This document shows, piece by piece, positions 18,367 to 27,615 of a DNA stretch of 64,000 nt (position 1 is the first letter of the stretch; each line of letters opens with the position of its first letter). The notes below the pieces were generated by a model, which was given only the letters and a program-made list of their open reading frames with translations, was not told the origin of the DNA and did no database searches. A program made the position numbers and the translations under genes. Origin of the DNA: Bermanella marisrubri (lineage in GTDB: Bacteria > Pseudomonadota > Gammaproteobacteria > Pseudomonadales > Oceanobacteraceae); contig NZ_CP051183.1 of NCBI RefSeq assembly GCF_012295615.1, positions 372,001-436,000 of the forward strand, in the 5' to 3' direction.

Positions 18367-21339
18367 TTATTCCTCCTGGTCAGATACTTGGGTTTCAGGT
18401 TCATCATTGGCAGTGAGCTGAAATCTGGGTAAGTTTATGATCACAGCGGTACCCGTCTGTGTGGTTTTATCCACAGGACTCTGAATACTGATTTGTCCGT
18501 AATGCTCTTCGATAATGCTATAAACAAGTGCCAAACCGAGGCCTGTGCCTTTGCCTACTTCTTTTGTTGTAAAGAAGGGTTCAAAAATACGTTCTATTTT
18601 TTCAGGAGCAATCCCTTCGCCTTCATCAACAACTCTGATCGTGACGGTATGCTGTTCTAATTCTGCACTGACATTGATGCAGGTATTATCAGGACTTGCG
18701 TCTCGAGCATTGCTCAGTAAATTCACAAAGACTTGCTGCAAGCGCTGCTCGTCGCCTAATACAATGGCGTCGTCAGGGCAATGGTTTTCAAACATTACTC
18801 CTTGTTCTTTTTCACTGAGTTTCAGAAGGTCGATGGCGTCTTGCGCACATTGACGAATATCCACAGGGCCTTGCTCTTGGTGTTGTAGATGATTACCCGT
18901 ATGGGAAAAGTTCACCAAGGATTGCACAATGCGACTAACTCTTTGTGTTTGTTCTAGTACCTGTTCGCCTATTTCATGGATGGTTGGGTCATCACTTTCG
19001 TACTTTAAATCTTGAGCCAGCATGGCAATACCAGTAATGGGATTTCCGATTTCATGAGCTACTCCCGCAGCCAAACGACCCACACTGGCTAAGCGTTCAC
19101 TGTGTACTAGCTCTTCTTCAAGCAGTTGGGTGTCAGTTTGATCTTCCAATAAAATCACAAGGCCACCGTATTCATGACTGTCCGGGTTTTCTAGTGCACC
19201 TTTATGCAAGCTGATCCAGCGAGGACGGCCTTCGACTTCGATTGCTTTTTTATGTAGGTGGGTATTATCGTCCTCAATGAAATCTAATAACAAACTACGC
19301 AGTGGTTCGACTAGGTTGGAGACTTTGCTTCCAACTACTTCCTCTGCACTGATGCCAGACTGCTCTGCTAGGGCGCTGTTCCACATCAGAATCTCGCCGT
19401 CGGCCCCAAGGCTGCATGCGCCCATGGGTAAGCGTTCCAATGTTTGTCGGTGGAAACGTCGTAAACTATCCAGTTCTGCTGCTAAACCGGTTAGACGTGA
19501 ATGATAGGCCTCTAAACCTTTTTCGATGAAGTGAATGTCGTGACTGGCTTGCAGTTCACTGGAGTATTTAAAGGGTAACCATTTGCTCACCAAACTATGG
19601 GCGACACTTGGGCCCATCAAACCCGACAAATTAATTTCAATGCGGCTACGTAGGCGACGTAATTGATAAGGACGGTTTTCTGAAATATTTAAATTCAAAT
19701 CTTTAAGCGCTTGCACCACTTCCCGTTTCGCTGCTTGCTCTCCTAGTGGTTCACTTAAGCTGGCAATGAATTCTTCTGCGGTTTTGGCCACCAGTTCTTT
19801 GCGCTGCGGAGCGCTTAGAGTATCGATACTGCAGGCCTCTGCGGCACTTTCTTCTATAGGGCGTGTGGTGCTAGTAATACTAACCATCACAAACACGATG
19901 AAATTCGCCAGTACTGAGAGGGTGGCTGCTAGATACCAATTTTCGTGATTAGTGGGCGGCAATAATTGGTCAAGCCAGGATAGGCTCTGGAAATCCAATA
20001 ACGGCAGCAGCATAGCCCAAATCCAGATAAAGATCCCAACCATGAGGCCAGACAAAAAGCCTTGTCGGTTGGCTCCGGGCCAATACAGCACACCTAATAC
20101 ACCGGGTAAAAATTGTAAGGTGGCGACGAAAGCGATGATACCTAATTCAGCGAGACCTTTATCTGCGCTTAAATAACGATAAAAACCATAGCTGGCGATA
20201 AAGATCGCAGCGATTAACCAGCGGCGAACCCACAGTAGCCAATCGTACATGTCTTTTTTTGGGTTGGGTTGAAATGCTGGTAAGACAATGTGGTTCAGGG
20301 TCATGGCTGCCATTGCCAGTGTGGTGACAATCACGATACCGGAAGCTGCAGCCAAGCCGCCAGTAAAGGCGATAGCTGATAACCATGGATCATCCAAGGC
20401 CATACCGATGCCAATAGCGTAATATTCGGCCGGTGTCTGCACATCTAAAAAGACCCCCGCCCACAGGATCGGAGGCACCATAATCGCCATGATCAATAGG
20501 AACAAAGGCAAGCCCCAACTTGCATGAATAAGGGAGCGGCTAGAGGAGTTCTCAGTAAAGGCCATGTGGAACATATGGGGCATAACCACAGCAGCGGCAA
20601 AAAACACCATTAATAGTGTGCGCCAAGGACCTTCTTGAATAGGGTCTTGCATGGATGATAAGCGCATATGGTTATTATCTAGCCATGCGTCCATTGCCGC
20701 GGGGCCATCGAACACGCTGTACAGAGCAACAAAACCAAGAATGCAGATAGCGACCAATTTAATGATGGACTCAAACGCGATGGCAAACACAAGGCTTTCA
20801 TGTTTTTCTCGTGGACTAACATGACGCGCACCAAACAAAATGGCAAATACAGTCATGACAAAGCAATAGCCTAGGGCAATATCAATGCGGCCAAATTCGT
20901 TATTCAATAGTCGGAAACTTTCCGTCACCGCAGTAATTTGCAGGGTAATTAATGGGAGTATTGCCGCAAGCATAACTAGGGTAGTGACGGTGCCTGCTGC
21001 CCTTGATCGAAAGCGGAAAGCAAATAAATCGGCCAAAGACGTGAGTTGATAGTTGCGGGTGATACGTAGAATAGGTTTAAGTAAAACCGGTGCTAAGACG
21101 AACGCGCCGCTAATTCCTAGATAATACGTGAGATATCCATATCCATATTGCTGTGCCAAACCGACTGAGCCATAAAACGCCCACGCGCTGGCATATACCC
21201 CAAGAGATAAAACATAGATGAACGGGTTACGAACCCACTTGCTGGGTATCCAATTTTTTTCCACTGCATAGGCGGTAAAAAATAAAGTGAATAGGTAAGC
21301 TAAAATAATGGCAATGAGGGCGCTTAAACTAAAACTCAT
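18367..21339 (-). CDS. cbrA: Sensor histidine kinase CbrA with SLC5 transporter domain
   Basis: The protein has 990 residues. Roughly residues 1-500 form a sodium/solute symporter (SLC5) domain of about thirteen helices (for example [17 protein letters not shown]). A STAC-like linker follows (about 510-600), then a PAS domain (about 635-740), a HisKA dimerisation domain with His762 ([14 protein letters not shown]), and an HATPase domain with N box [12 protein letters not shown] and G boxes [10 protein letters not shown] and [10 protein letters not shown]. This matches CbrA of Pseudomonas (about 980 residues). The start overlaps the stop of the small upstream ORF by four bases. It should phosphorylate CbrB; the sensed signal is unknown. 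Confidence 0.93.
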   Translation of the reverse strand: MSFSLSALIAIILAYLFTLFFTAYAVEKNWIPSKWVRNPFIYVLSLGVYASAWAFYGSVGLAQQYGYGYLTYYLGISGAFVLAPVLLKPILRITRNYQLTSLADLFAFRFRSRAAGTVTTLVMLAAILPLITLQITAVTESFRLLNNEFGRIDIALGYCFVMTVFAILFGARHVSPREKHESLVFAIAFESIIKLVAICILGFVALYSVFDGPAAMDAWLDNNHMRLSSMQDPIQEGPWRTLLMVFFAAAVVMPHMFHMAFTENSSSRSLIHASWGLPLFLLIMAIMVPPILWAGVFLDVQTPAEYYAIGIGMALDDPWLSAIAFTGGLAAASGIVIVTTLAMAAMTLNHIVLPAFQPNPKKDMYDWLLWVRRWLIAAIFIASYGFYRYLSADKGLAELGIIAFVATLQFLPGVLGVLYWPGANRQGFLSGLMVGIFIWIWAMLLPLLDFQSLSWLDQLLPPTNHENWYLAATLSVLANFIVFVMVSITSTTRPIEESAAEACSIDTLSAPQRKELVAKTAEEFIASLSEPLGEQAAKREVVQALKDLNLNISENRPYQLRRLRSRIEINLSGLMGPSVAHSLVSKWLPFKYSSELQASHDIHFIEKGLEAYHSRLTGLAAELDSLRRFHRQTLERLPMGACSLGADGEILMWNSALAEQSGISAEEVVGSKVSNLVEPLRSLLLDFIEDDNTHLHKKAIEVEGRPRWISLHKGALENPDSHEYGGLVILLEDQTDTQLLEEELVHSERLASVGRLAAGVAHEIGNPITGIAMLAQDLKYESDDPTIHEIGEQVLEQTQRVSRIVQSLVNFSHTGNHLQHQEQGPVDIRQCAQDAIDLLKLSEKEQGVMFENHCPDDAIVLGDEQRLQQVFVNLLSNARDASPDNTCINVSAELEQHTVTIRVVDEGEGIAPEKIERIFEPFFTTKEVGKGTGLGLALVYSIIEEHYGQISIQSPVDKTTQTGTAVIINLPRFQLTANDEPETQVSDQEE

Positions 21340-21554
21340 TTATGACCGCGCTCCTCAGTATTCCCGTCGTTCTGTTGAACATGTTCTTGGCGCAAACTGA
21401 AGCTGTTTAAGAAAATTGAAATCCCGATCAAGATTAGCCAAATGGCGAATGGTCGGTACCAAGCTTCCGTAGGCTGTAACCACCAATCAATGATCATGGG
21501 CGAAAACAGAAAGGCAGCAAATACAAACAGCAAGATCAGCCTATGGGTGTACAT
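21336..21554 (-). CDS. Small membrane protein upstream of cbrA (CbrX-like position)
   Basis: This 72-residue protein has two hydrophobic segments (about 5-23 and 35-52) separated by WWLQPTEAWYRP, and a polar C-terminal tail. Its stop overlaps the cbrA start (ATGA), so cbrA translation is probably coupled to it. A small ORF in this same position, called cbrX, has been described upstream of cbrA in Pseudomonas, as far as I recall. The function is unknown. It could modulate the CbrA transporter domain or simply set cbrA translation. Confidence 0.75.
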   Translation of the reverse strand: MYTHRLILLFVFAAFLFSPMIIDWWLQPTEAWYRPFAIWLILIGISIFLNSFSLRQEHVQQNDGNTEERGHK

Positions 21555-21624
21555 GAGCGTCCCGAATCCAAAACTAGGCCGATGATGTTACTGCTGGTAA
21601 CAGGTAAGGGCAAGTTTTAACCGA

Positions 21625-22482
21625 TTAAATAAGCCCTTGTTTGTTGGCGGGTATGGTTTTTGGCTGCCAGTTTTCGACGGCAAACGCCAAAACCTCTGAG
21701 CATGTTGGTAGGCTAGTGGGTGGCTCCGCTTGTTGCAGAAAATGCAGGGCGTGGCGCAGATTCTGTTGTGGTTGCGTGAGATCTAAAGCTTTAGCTTGGT
21801 TTTGCTTACTCAGTTTTTGTCCTTGATCGTTAGTAATCAATGGAATGTGCATGTAGTTAGGGATGGGGTATCCCAAGCACTGCATGAGATAGATTTGTCG
21901 AGCAGTATTATCCAATAGATCGACACCGCGTACCACATGGGTGATACCTGCATCATGATCGTCGGCGACAACGGCCAATTGATAAGCATAGTATCCATCT
22001 TTGCGCTTGAGCACTTGATCTCCCACTTCACTCAGAGGTGTCTCGGTATAGGAACCGTAAACTCGATCTTTAAAGTGAATAGGATCGTCTTTCATGGCTA
22101 AGCGCCATGCATGGGGTTGTTCAGTATTGCTATGGCAACGTCCTAAGTGCTTACCTTGCTGCTCGGCCAATTGTTTGCGTGAGCAATTGCAGGCAAATAA
22201 ATCGCCACTTTCTCTGAGCTGAGCGAGCACGTCTTCATATCGCTTGTGATGCTGGCTTTGCAGGCTGACTTGGCCATCCCAATGCAGATCATGAGCAATT
22301 AACTGCTGTTGAATCAGTTTAGTAGCGTTAGGATCTTCCCTTGGTGGGTCAAGATCTTCAATGCGTAATAACCAAGCTCCGTTATGGGCCTTGGCATCTA
22401 GATAACTGGCGAGCGCGGCAACTAAAGAGCCAAAGTGCAGTGGTCCGGTAGGTGTAGGGGCAAAGCGACCGATGTAGGACAT
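21625..22482 (-). CDS. gluQ: Glutamyl-Q tRNA(Asp) synthetase
   Basis: GluQ-Rs attaches glutamate to the queuosine base of tRNA(Asp). The 285-residue protein is a GluRS catalytic domain without an anticodon-binding domain. It has the HIGH-type motif HFGS (16-19) in RFAPTPTGPLHFGSL, a zinc site with Cys98, Cys100 and Cys116, and the KMSKS-type motif QKLSKQNQA. It lies between dksA and the cbrX-cbrA genes, the usual location next to dksA in gammaproteobacteria, where the two are often cotranscribed. Confidence 0.95.
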   Translation of the reverse strand: MSYIGRFAPTPTGPLHFGSLVAALASYLDAKAHNGAWLLRIEDLDPPREDPNATKLIQQQLIAHDLHWDGQVSLQSQHHKRYEDVLAQLRESGDLFACNCSRKQLAEQQGKHLGRCHSNTEQPHAWRLAMKDDPIHFKDRVYGSYTETPLSEVGDQVLKRKDGYYAYQLAVVADDHDAGITHVVRGVDLLDNTARQIYLMQCLGYPIPNYMHIPLITNDQGQKLSKQNQAKALDLTQPQQNLRHALHFLQQAEPPTSLPTCSEVLAFAVENWQPKTIPANKQGLI

Positions 22483-22527
22483 GGGGAAATTGATGTAAAT
22501 GCCCCGCCAAAACGGGGCTATTGAGGG

Positions 22528-22965
22528 CTAGCCGCCCACTTGCTTTTCTTTAATTTCAGCAAGTGTCTTACAGTCGATGCACAGATCGGCTGTCGGACGG
22601 GCTTCAAGACGACGAACGCCGATTTCAATGCCGCAGGCTTCACAGTAGCCATAGTCATCGTTTTCGATAAGTTCCAACGTCTTTTCAATTTTCTTGATTA
22701 ACTTGCGCTCACGATCGCGAGTTCGAAGCTCAAGGCTAAACTCTTCTTCCTGACTAGCGCGATCGTTTGGATCTGCGTAGTTTTCTGCATCGGTTTGCAT
22801 GTGGGTTTTGGTGCGATCCGCTTCTTGCATCAGTTCCTGTTTCCAGTTGTTCAGGATCGCTTTAAAGTGCGCCTTCATCGGCTCACCCATGTACTCTTCG
22901 CCCTTCTTCTCTTTGTAAGGCTCGAAGTTAGACAATGCAAATGCGTTATGTTCTTTATCTGGCAT
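22528..22965 (-). CDS. dksA: RNA polymerase-binding transcription factor DksA
   Basis: DksA works with ppGpp on RNA polymerase to control rRNA, tRNA and amino-acid operons. I place the start at the ATG at 22965, preceded by GAGG, giving 145 residues, close to the 151 of E. coli. The coiled-coil tip residues are Asp65, Asp68 and Ala70 (DPNDRAS). The zinc finger has Cys108, Cys111, Cys129 and Cys132, and the segment [20 protein letters not shown] is nearly invariant. It heads the dksA-gluQ-cbrAB gene series. Confidence 0.97.
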   Translation of the reverse strand: MPDKEHNAFALSNFEPYKEKKGEEYMGEPMKAHFKAILNNWKQELMQEADRTKTHMQTDAENYADPNDRASQEEEFSLELRTRDRERKLIKKIEKTLELIENDDYGYCEACGIEIGVRRLEARPTADLCIDCKTLAEIKEKQVGG

Positions 22966-23192
22966 AAGATTCTGCCTCACCCTTTGGCGGCACAATGGCC
23001 AATATCGATTCCATTAAATCCTAAGGACGAATCTTTAGGACCCCCTACTATAGGTACTTACAGCCCGACAGGGGTTTTTAAGCGGGCGAAAAGCTATCAG
23101 ATAACCTCGCCTTTGACCACATTAATATCAAAAAATGCTGATCTTTGCTGCAAAATCAGGACAATACAGCAAAAATTCTTGAGTTTATAGTA

Positions 23193-24371
23193 ATGAAAAC
23201 GGCCAAAAGACTGAGCAATATATCGCCTTTTCACGTTATGGACCTGTTAGCTAGGGCGAAACAGTTTCAAGCCGAGGGCCGAGATATTATCCATTTAGAG
23301 GTTGGAGAGCCTGATTTTCCAAGTCTGCCTTGCGTGATTTCAGCAGGCCAGCAAGCATTGGCGAACGGACATACCCATTACACGCCCGCTTTAGGTTTAC
23401 CGCAGTTAAGGCAAGTCATCGCTCAGTATTATAAGAGTCGCTATCAAGTTGACGTAGACTGGAATCGGATTGTGATTACTCCAGGCGCCAGCGGTGCTTT
23501 GCAGTTGGTAACAACTTTGTTACTAGACGAAAGTGATCAAATAATGCTGGCGGATCCCGGTTATCCCTGCAATCGCCATTTTGCTGCTGTGGTGAATGCG
23601 CAAGCACAAGAAGTGGTTACGTCTGCAAAAGATGATTTTCATTTGACGGCTTTACAAGTCAGTCAGCATTGGCAGAAGCAAACCAAGGCTGTAATGGTGG
23701 CTACGCCGTCTAATCCCACTGGTGCTGTGATGAATTTGCAGCAACTACAAGATTTGCAAACAGCGATTAAGCAACAAAGAGGCGTTTTAATTGTTGATGA
23801 AATTTATCAGGGTCTGGTTTTTGATTCGGCAAAAGACATCACTGCATTACAACTGAGTGGTGATCAATCCAATCTATTTGTGATCAATAGTTTTTCCAAA
23901 TACTTTGCCATGACAGGTTGGCGTTTAGGGTGGATGGTGGCGCCGGAGTGGGCCATGGAAGGATTAGATCGCCTCGCGCAAAATATCTTTCTTGCCGCGA
24001 ATACCCCAGCACAGCATGCGGCATTAGCGGTGTTTGAAAAAGAAGCATTACAGCAGTTGGATGAGCGTAAAACAGAATTGCAAAAGCGACGTGATTTTCT
24101 GCTTCCCGAGTTAATCAAATTAGGGTTTGATGTGGTGGCCGAACCAGAAGGCGCATTTTATATCTTCGCACGCATTAGTCATTTTAATCATAGACATGCA
24201 AAAGACAGCATGGCGTTTTGCTTAGACCTATTGGAAAAAACCGGCGTCGCCATAACCCCTGGTGTAGATTTTTCTCCAAGTCATGGTCATGAATATGTAC
24301 GCTTCGCTTACACCCAGCCGATAAGTGAGCTGCAGCGTGCAATGGATAAAATAAAACACTATTTAATGTAA
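23193..24371 (+). CDS. PLP-dependent class I/II aminotransferase
   Basis: This 392-residue fold-type I aminotransferase starts at the ATG at 23193 (MKTAKRLSNISPFHVMDLLA); an upstream in-frame ATG at 23145 lacks a better signal. The PLP lysine is Lys236 in NSFSKYFAMTGWRLGWM. Other conserved parts are LEVGEPDF, TPGASGALQL, ATPSNPTGAV and a carboxylate-binding Arg near the C-terminus (YVRFAYT). It resembles the AspC/ValC-like broad group; the substrate cannot be read from sequence. It is divergent from dksA and followed closely by sfsA. Confidence 0.9.
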   Translation: MKTAKRLSNISPFHVMDLLARAKQFQAEGRDIIHLEVGEPDFPSLPCVISAGQQALANGHTHYTPALGLPQLRQVIAQYYKSRYQVDVDWNRIVITPGASGALQLVTTLLLDESDQIMLADPGYPCNRHFAAVVNAQAQEVVTSAKDDFHLTALQVSQHWQKQTKAVMVATPSNPTGAVMNLQQLQDLQTAIKQQRGVLIVDEIYQGLVFDSAKDITALQLSGDQSNLFVINSFSKYFAMTGWRLGWMVAPEWAMEGLDRLAQNIFLAANTPAQHAALAVFEKEALQQLDERKTELQKRRDFLLPELIKLGFDVVAEPEGAFYIFARISHFNHRHAKDSMAFCLDLLEKTGVAITPGVDFSPSHGHEYVRFAYTQPISELQRAMDKIKHYLM

Positions 24372-24378
24372 ACCGATT

Positions 24379-25128
24379 ATGAAATTTGATTTTCCGCTTC
24401 AGCAAGGTATTTGGATTAAACGTTATAAACGCTTTATGGTGGATTTGGATATCGGCAAAGCCGATGTGCTCACGGTCCATAGTGCCAATACCGGTTCTAT
24501 GAAAAACTGCTATGTTGAAGGTGGCAAGGCTTGGTTTTGGGATAGCGGTAACGAAAAGCGAAAATATCCGCATTCGTTGGAATTAACGGAAACGCCATCG
24601 GGTCATATCGCATGTATCAATACATCGAGACCCAATTATCTGGTTAAAGAAGCTATCGAAAATGGCACCGTTAAAGAGCTGCAGGGTTATGAAACCTTAA
24701 AGATGGAAGTGAAGTATGGCGATGAAAATAGTCGTATTGATATCTTTTTAACGGGCAATAATAAAAACGTTTACGTAGAAGTAAAGAATACCACTCTGCT
24801 CGAAGCAACCCTTAACGGTCAACCAAACGGAGATGGTAGTTTAGAAGAAGGCGTTGGTTTTTTTCCTGATAGTGTTAGTGATCGTGCCAGTAAGCATTTA
24901 CGAGAATTGATGCGCATGGTGGATCAGGGTAACGAAGCCGTGATCTTTTTTTGTGTGAATCATACCGGCATTAAGCAGGTCCGTCCCGCCGATCATATAG
25001 ATAAGACGTATGGCAAACTTTTGCGTGAAGCTAAGCAAAAGGGTGTGCATCTACTCGCTTATAAGAGCGAAATTTCAGATACAGAGATAAAACTCGTTGA
25101 ATCCATTCCTGTGGTTTTAGACGATTAA
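24379..25128 (+). CDS. sfsA: SfsA family DNA/RNA-binding protein
   Basis: SfsA (sugar fermentation stimulation protein A, 249 residues) is a nucleic-acid-binding protein with an OB-like N-terminal part and a PD-(D/E)XK-like C-terminal part. Visible motifs are LQQGIWIKRYKRFMVDLDIG at the N-terminus, SRPNYLVKEAIENG, and EVKNTTLLE, the presumed nuclease-type core (Glu-x-Lys). It begins 7 bp after the aminotransferase, so the two are probably cotranscribed. Its cellular role is still poorly defined in the family. Confidence 0.93.
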   Translation: MKFDFPLQQGIWIKRYKRFMVDLDIGKADVLTVHSANTGSMKNCYVEGGKAWFWDSGNEKRKYPHSLELTETPSGHIACINTSRPNYLVKEAIENGTVKELQGYETLKMEVKYGDENSRIDIFLTGNNKNVYVEVKNTTLLEATLNGQPNGDGSLEEGVGFFPDSVSDRASKHLRELMRMVDQGNEAVIFFCVNHTGIKQVRPADHIDKTYGKLLREAKQKGVHLLAYKSEISDTEIKLVESIPVVLDD

Positions 25129-25237
25129 AATAGGATAAAACAAACGTTTAATTGCGAAATGTTCTTGCGAGATGAGTGATACTGGACTATAAAAATAGTG
25201 CAGCACCTCTAAATATAATAAAAATGGGAGGTACATT

Positions 25238-25531
25238 ATGACAGCCCGCTACATGGTTCGTTGCCTAATACTCATCTTATTCATGCCTTTGAGCTTTACC
25301 GTTTCTGCGCAGTGTGATCGATTATTTAATCGACTGATGAGTGCAGAGCCCTATTTGAAAGACGCACTGCAAGACCTGAAAAAAACCTGTGTTAACGAAA
25401 TCGCAAAAGAAGATAATCGGTATTGGCAATGCATCGATAAACGTATTGATGATAGTAATGCTAGTTTTGAGCAGTTTATGCTAAGTTCCGAAGTCTGTGA
25501 TTTAGAAAATACACAAGTAGGGCAGTATTAG
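25238..25531 (+). CDS. Small secreted hypothetical protein
   Basis: This 97-residue protein has a good GGGAGG ribosome-binding site and a signal peptide (residues about 7-27, CLILILFMPLSFTVSAQ). The mature part is short and polar with four cysteines (CDRLF, KTCVN, YWQCI, SEVCD), which could form two disulfides in the periplasm. I do not recognise the family. It sits between sfsA and the first palindromic repeat array. Confidence 0.65.
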   Translation: MTARYMVRCLILILFMPLSFTVSAQCDRLFNRLMSAEPYLKDALQDLKKTCVNEIAKEDNRYWQCIDKRIDDSNASFEQFMLSSEVCDLENTQVGQY

Positions 25532-25532
25532 C

Positions 25533-26087
25533 TTTTAGTTATTAGTTTTGAGTTTTGAATTTCAGTATCGTCATTCCCGACTCGATCGGGAATCCATCAA
25601 GCGGTTTAAGATCAATTGCATGGATTCTCAGCCAAGCTGAGAATGACAGCGAGTATCGTCATTCCCGACTCGATCGGGAATCCATCAAGCGATTTAAAAT
25701 CAATTGCATGGATTCTCAGTCAAGCTGAGAATGACAGCGAGTATCGTCATTCCCGACTAGATCGGGAATCCATCAAGCGATTTAAAATCAATTGCATGGA
25801 TTTTTAGCCAAGCTGAGAATGACAGCGAGTATCGTCATTCCCGACTCGATCGGGAATCCATTGTGCGGTTTAAAAATAATTGGATGGATTCTCAGTCAAG
25901 CTGAGAATGACAGCGAGTATCGTCATTCCCGACTTGATCGGGAATCCATTGAGCGGTTTAAAATCAATTGCATGGATTCTCAGCCAAGCTGAGAATGACA
26001 GCGAGTATCGTCATTCCCGACTCGATCGGGAATCCATCAAGCGGTTTAAGATCAATTGCATGGATTCTCAGCCAAGCTGAGAATGAC
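25533..26087. repeat. Tandem array of six 88-bp double-palindrome units
   Basis: Six units start at 25570, 25658, 25746, 25834, 25922 and 26010, an exact 88-bp period. Each unit holds palindrome 1, GTCATTCCCGACTCGATCGG followed by GAATCCAT, then a roughly 22-bp AT-rich spacer ending ATCAATTGC, and palindrome 2, ATGGATTCTCAGCCAAGCTG followed by AGAATGAC. Units differ by a few bases, mostly in loops and spacer. The arms resemble the ATTCCC...GGGAAT elements common in bacterial genomes (for example Neisseria dRS3). Degenerate heptamers (TTTGAGT type) lie just left of the array at 25533-25563. No real gene overlaps it. Confidence 0.95.
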
Positions 26088-26125
26088 GACTTTGCTTGAC
26101 TAGAAAGCTAAAGTACCAATCATTT

Positions 26126-26209
26126 AACACTTAACACTTAACACTTAACACTTAACACTTAACACTTAACACTTAACACTTAACACTTAACACTTAACAC
26201 TCAACACTC
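26126..26209. repeat. Heptamer tract, 12 copies
   Basis: Ten perfect AACACTT heptamers (26126-26195) are followed by two AACACTC heptamers (26196-26209). The tract begins 38 bp after the 88-bp array and runs into the 3' end of the hydrolase gene, whose stop codon (26194-26196) is made of repeat sequence. Confidence 0.97.
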
Positions 26210-27045
26210 AACTCTTCTAAGCCTTTCAATATAATCTTATAGGTATCCTCTGGGCTTTCCATCGGCATCAAATGACCGTAGTCTGTTTTCTCAATGAAAA
26301 GTGCATTATCTTGAATGTCTTGCCATCGATCCCAAAGTGCATCATCGAATAAGTTGTTGCTATGTCCTTTGATAGCAACCGTTGGGATATTATTGAATCG
26401 GCTCCCAAGCTTTCTTATTTCGTTCATCAAGTAGACAGGCATCGTATAGTTGTAGGCCTCCCATTCTTTTGGGAAAACTAACGAATAGTCACCGTTTTTT
26501 TGCGCGCGAATGGCATGTTCTTCAAAAGCCTTATAGGACTCTTCAGGAAATTTTTGATACCCCTTAAAGCGGCGAATGTACTGTGAATATTCTTCGACGT
26601 TATCGAATCGATGACGCTTTCGCAGTGTGCCCTGATATAGGTTAGATTTTTGCAAGATGCGTTTTGGCAGCAATTTGCCTAATGTTGCTAATTTTAAGTT
26701 GACCATGGCGGGTTCGATGAGAACCAGTGCTTTGAATAGATCAGGTCGTTTGTTAGCAGCGATGACGGTATTGCTTGCCCCCATGCTGTGACCAACACCA
26801 ATGATCGGTTCCCCCACTTTAGTCTCAATGAATTCGATTAGGTCATCTGCAAAGACGTGCCAGTTTTTATGGCTTGGCAATCCGGCTTTAGGCCAGGTTG
26901 CTCGGTTTCCCATTGCATAAACATTATACTGTTCACTCAGGCGGTCCAGCAGCGGAGCGTAAACACCGTTGCTAAAGCCATTTGCATGATATAAGTGCAA
27001 AGCGCAGCCGGGGCCTTTTTTGTGGATATAAGGGGGTAAAGTCAT
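26194..27045 (-). CDS. Alpha/beta hydrolase
   Basis: This 283-residue hydrolase has the oxyanion-region motif HLYHANGFSNGVYAPL, the nucleophile elbow GVGHSMGAS with Ser87, and a C-terminal His in KTDYGHLMPMESPE. No signal peptide is seen, so it should be cytoplasmic. The substrate is unknown. The last residues (ELSVEC) and the stop codon lie in the heptamer tract, so changes in repeat number could alter the C-terminus. The ribosome-binding site is weak. The gene is isolated between two repeat clusters. Confidence 0.85.
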   Translation of the reverse strand: MTLPPYIHKKGPGCALHLYHANGFSNGVYAPLLDRLSEQYNVYAMGNRATWPKAGLPSHKNWHVFADDLIEFIETKVGEPIIGVGHSMGASNTVIAANKRPDLFKALVLIEPAMVNLKLATLGKLLPKRILQKSNLYQGTLRKRHRFDNVEEYSQYIRRFKGYQKFPEESYKAFEEHAIRAQKNGDYSLVFPKEWEAYNYTMPVYLMNEIRKLGSRFNNIPTVAIKGHSNNLFDDALWDRWQDIQDNALFIEKTDYGHLMPMESPEDTYKIILKGLEELSVEC

Positions 27046-27164
27046 AAATTCTGATTGTAGCTAGATTTAGTCTTATAAGAGCATGAAGCTGAATCAGTAT
27101 AAATAGCCAAAACGAACAAAAAGTTGACCGAAATTTAAGTATTGAGTTGTGAGTGGTAGCTTCT

Positions 27165-27513
27165 TCATTCTCAGCTTGACTGAGCATCCATGCAATTGAT
27201 TTTAAACCTCACAATGGATACCCGATCAAGTCGGGTATGACAGTACTGGTGTGTCATTCTCCGGCGTCGCGAAGCGACAGACCGGAGAATCCATGCAATT
27301 GATTTTAAGCCTCACAATGGATTCCCGATTGAGTCGGGCATGACACTCTCGACTTAACATTCACTACTTTACGCTGATCTGATGGATACCTGATCAAGTC
27401 GGGTATGACAGTACTGGTGTGTCATTCTCCGGCGTCGCGAAGCGACAGACCGGAGAATCCATGCAATTGATTTTAAACCGCACAATGGATACCCGATCGA
27501 GTCGGGCATGACA
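27165..27513. repeat. Palindromic repeat cluster with a 168-bp duplication
   Basis: The 564-bp gap between the hydrolase and dbpA is filled mostly with palindromic elements. A segment holding GGGTATGACAGTACTGGTGT and a nested hairpin (TTCTCCGG, GTCGC, GCGAC, CCGGAGAA) occurs twice, with the hairpins starting at 27253 and 27421, a 168-bp period. Flanking elements have GGATACCCGATCAAGTCGGG-type arms related to the 88-bp arrays. The spacer TGCAATTGATTTTAA is shared with the array at 25570. I see no gene or RNA in the gap. Confidence 0.92.
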
Positions 27514-27615
27514 CTTATAACTCAACTTTTTGAATTCAACACTAACTAGCTATTTATCAGTGTCTATGCAGCTGAAAATGGAGATCTCTGTTAAACTAGG
27601 GTTTTACGATTGATT

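Noticed and set aside
25616..26080. Three open frames of 63-66 codons in the plus strand of the first 88-bp array
   Set aside because: They arise because 88 bp shifts frame each unit. They have no ribosome-binding site and are made wholly of repeat sequence.
25570..26087. CRISPR array
   Set aside because: Whole units, including spacers, are nearly identical; there are no unique spacers of constant length and no cas genes nearby.
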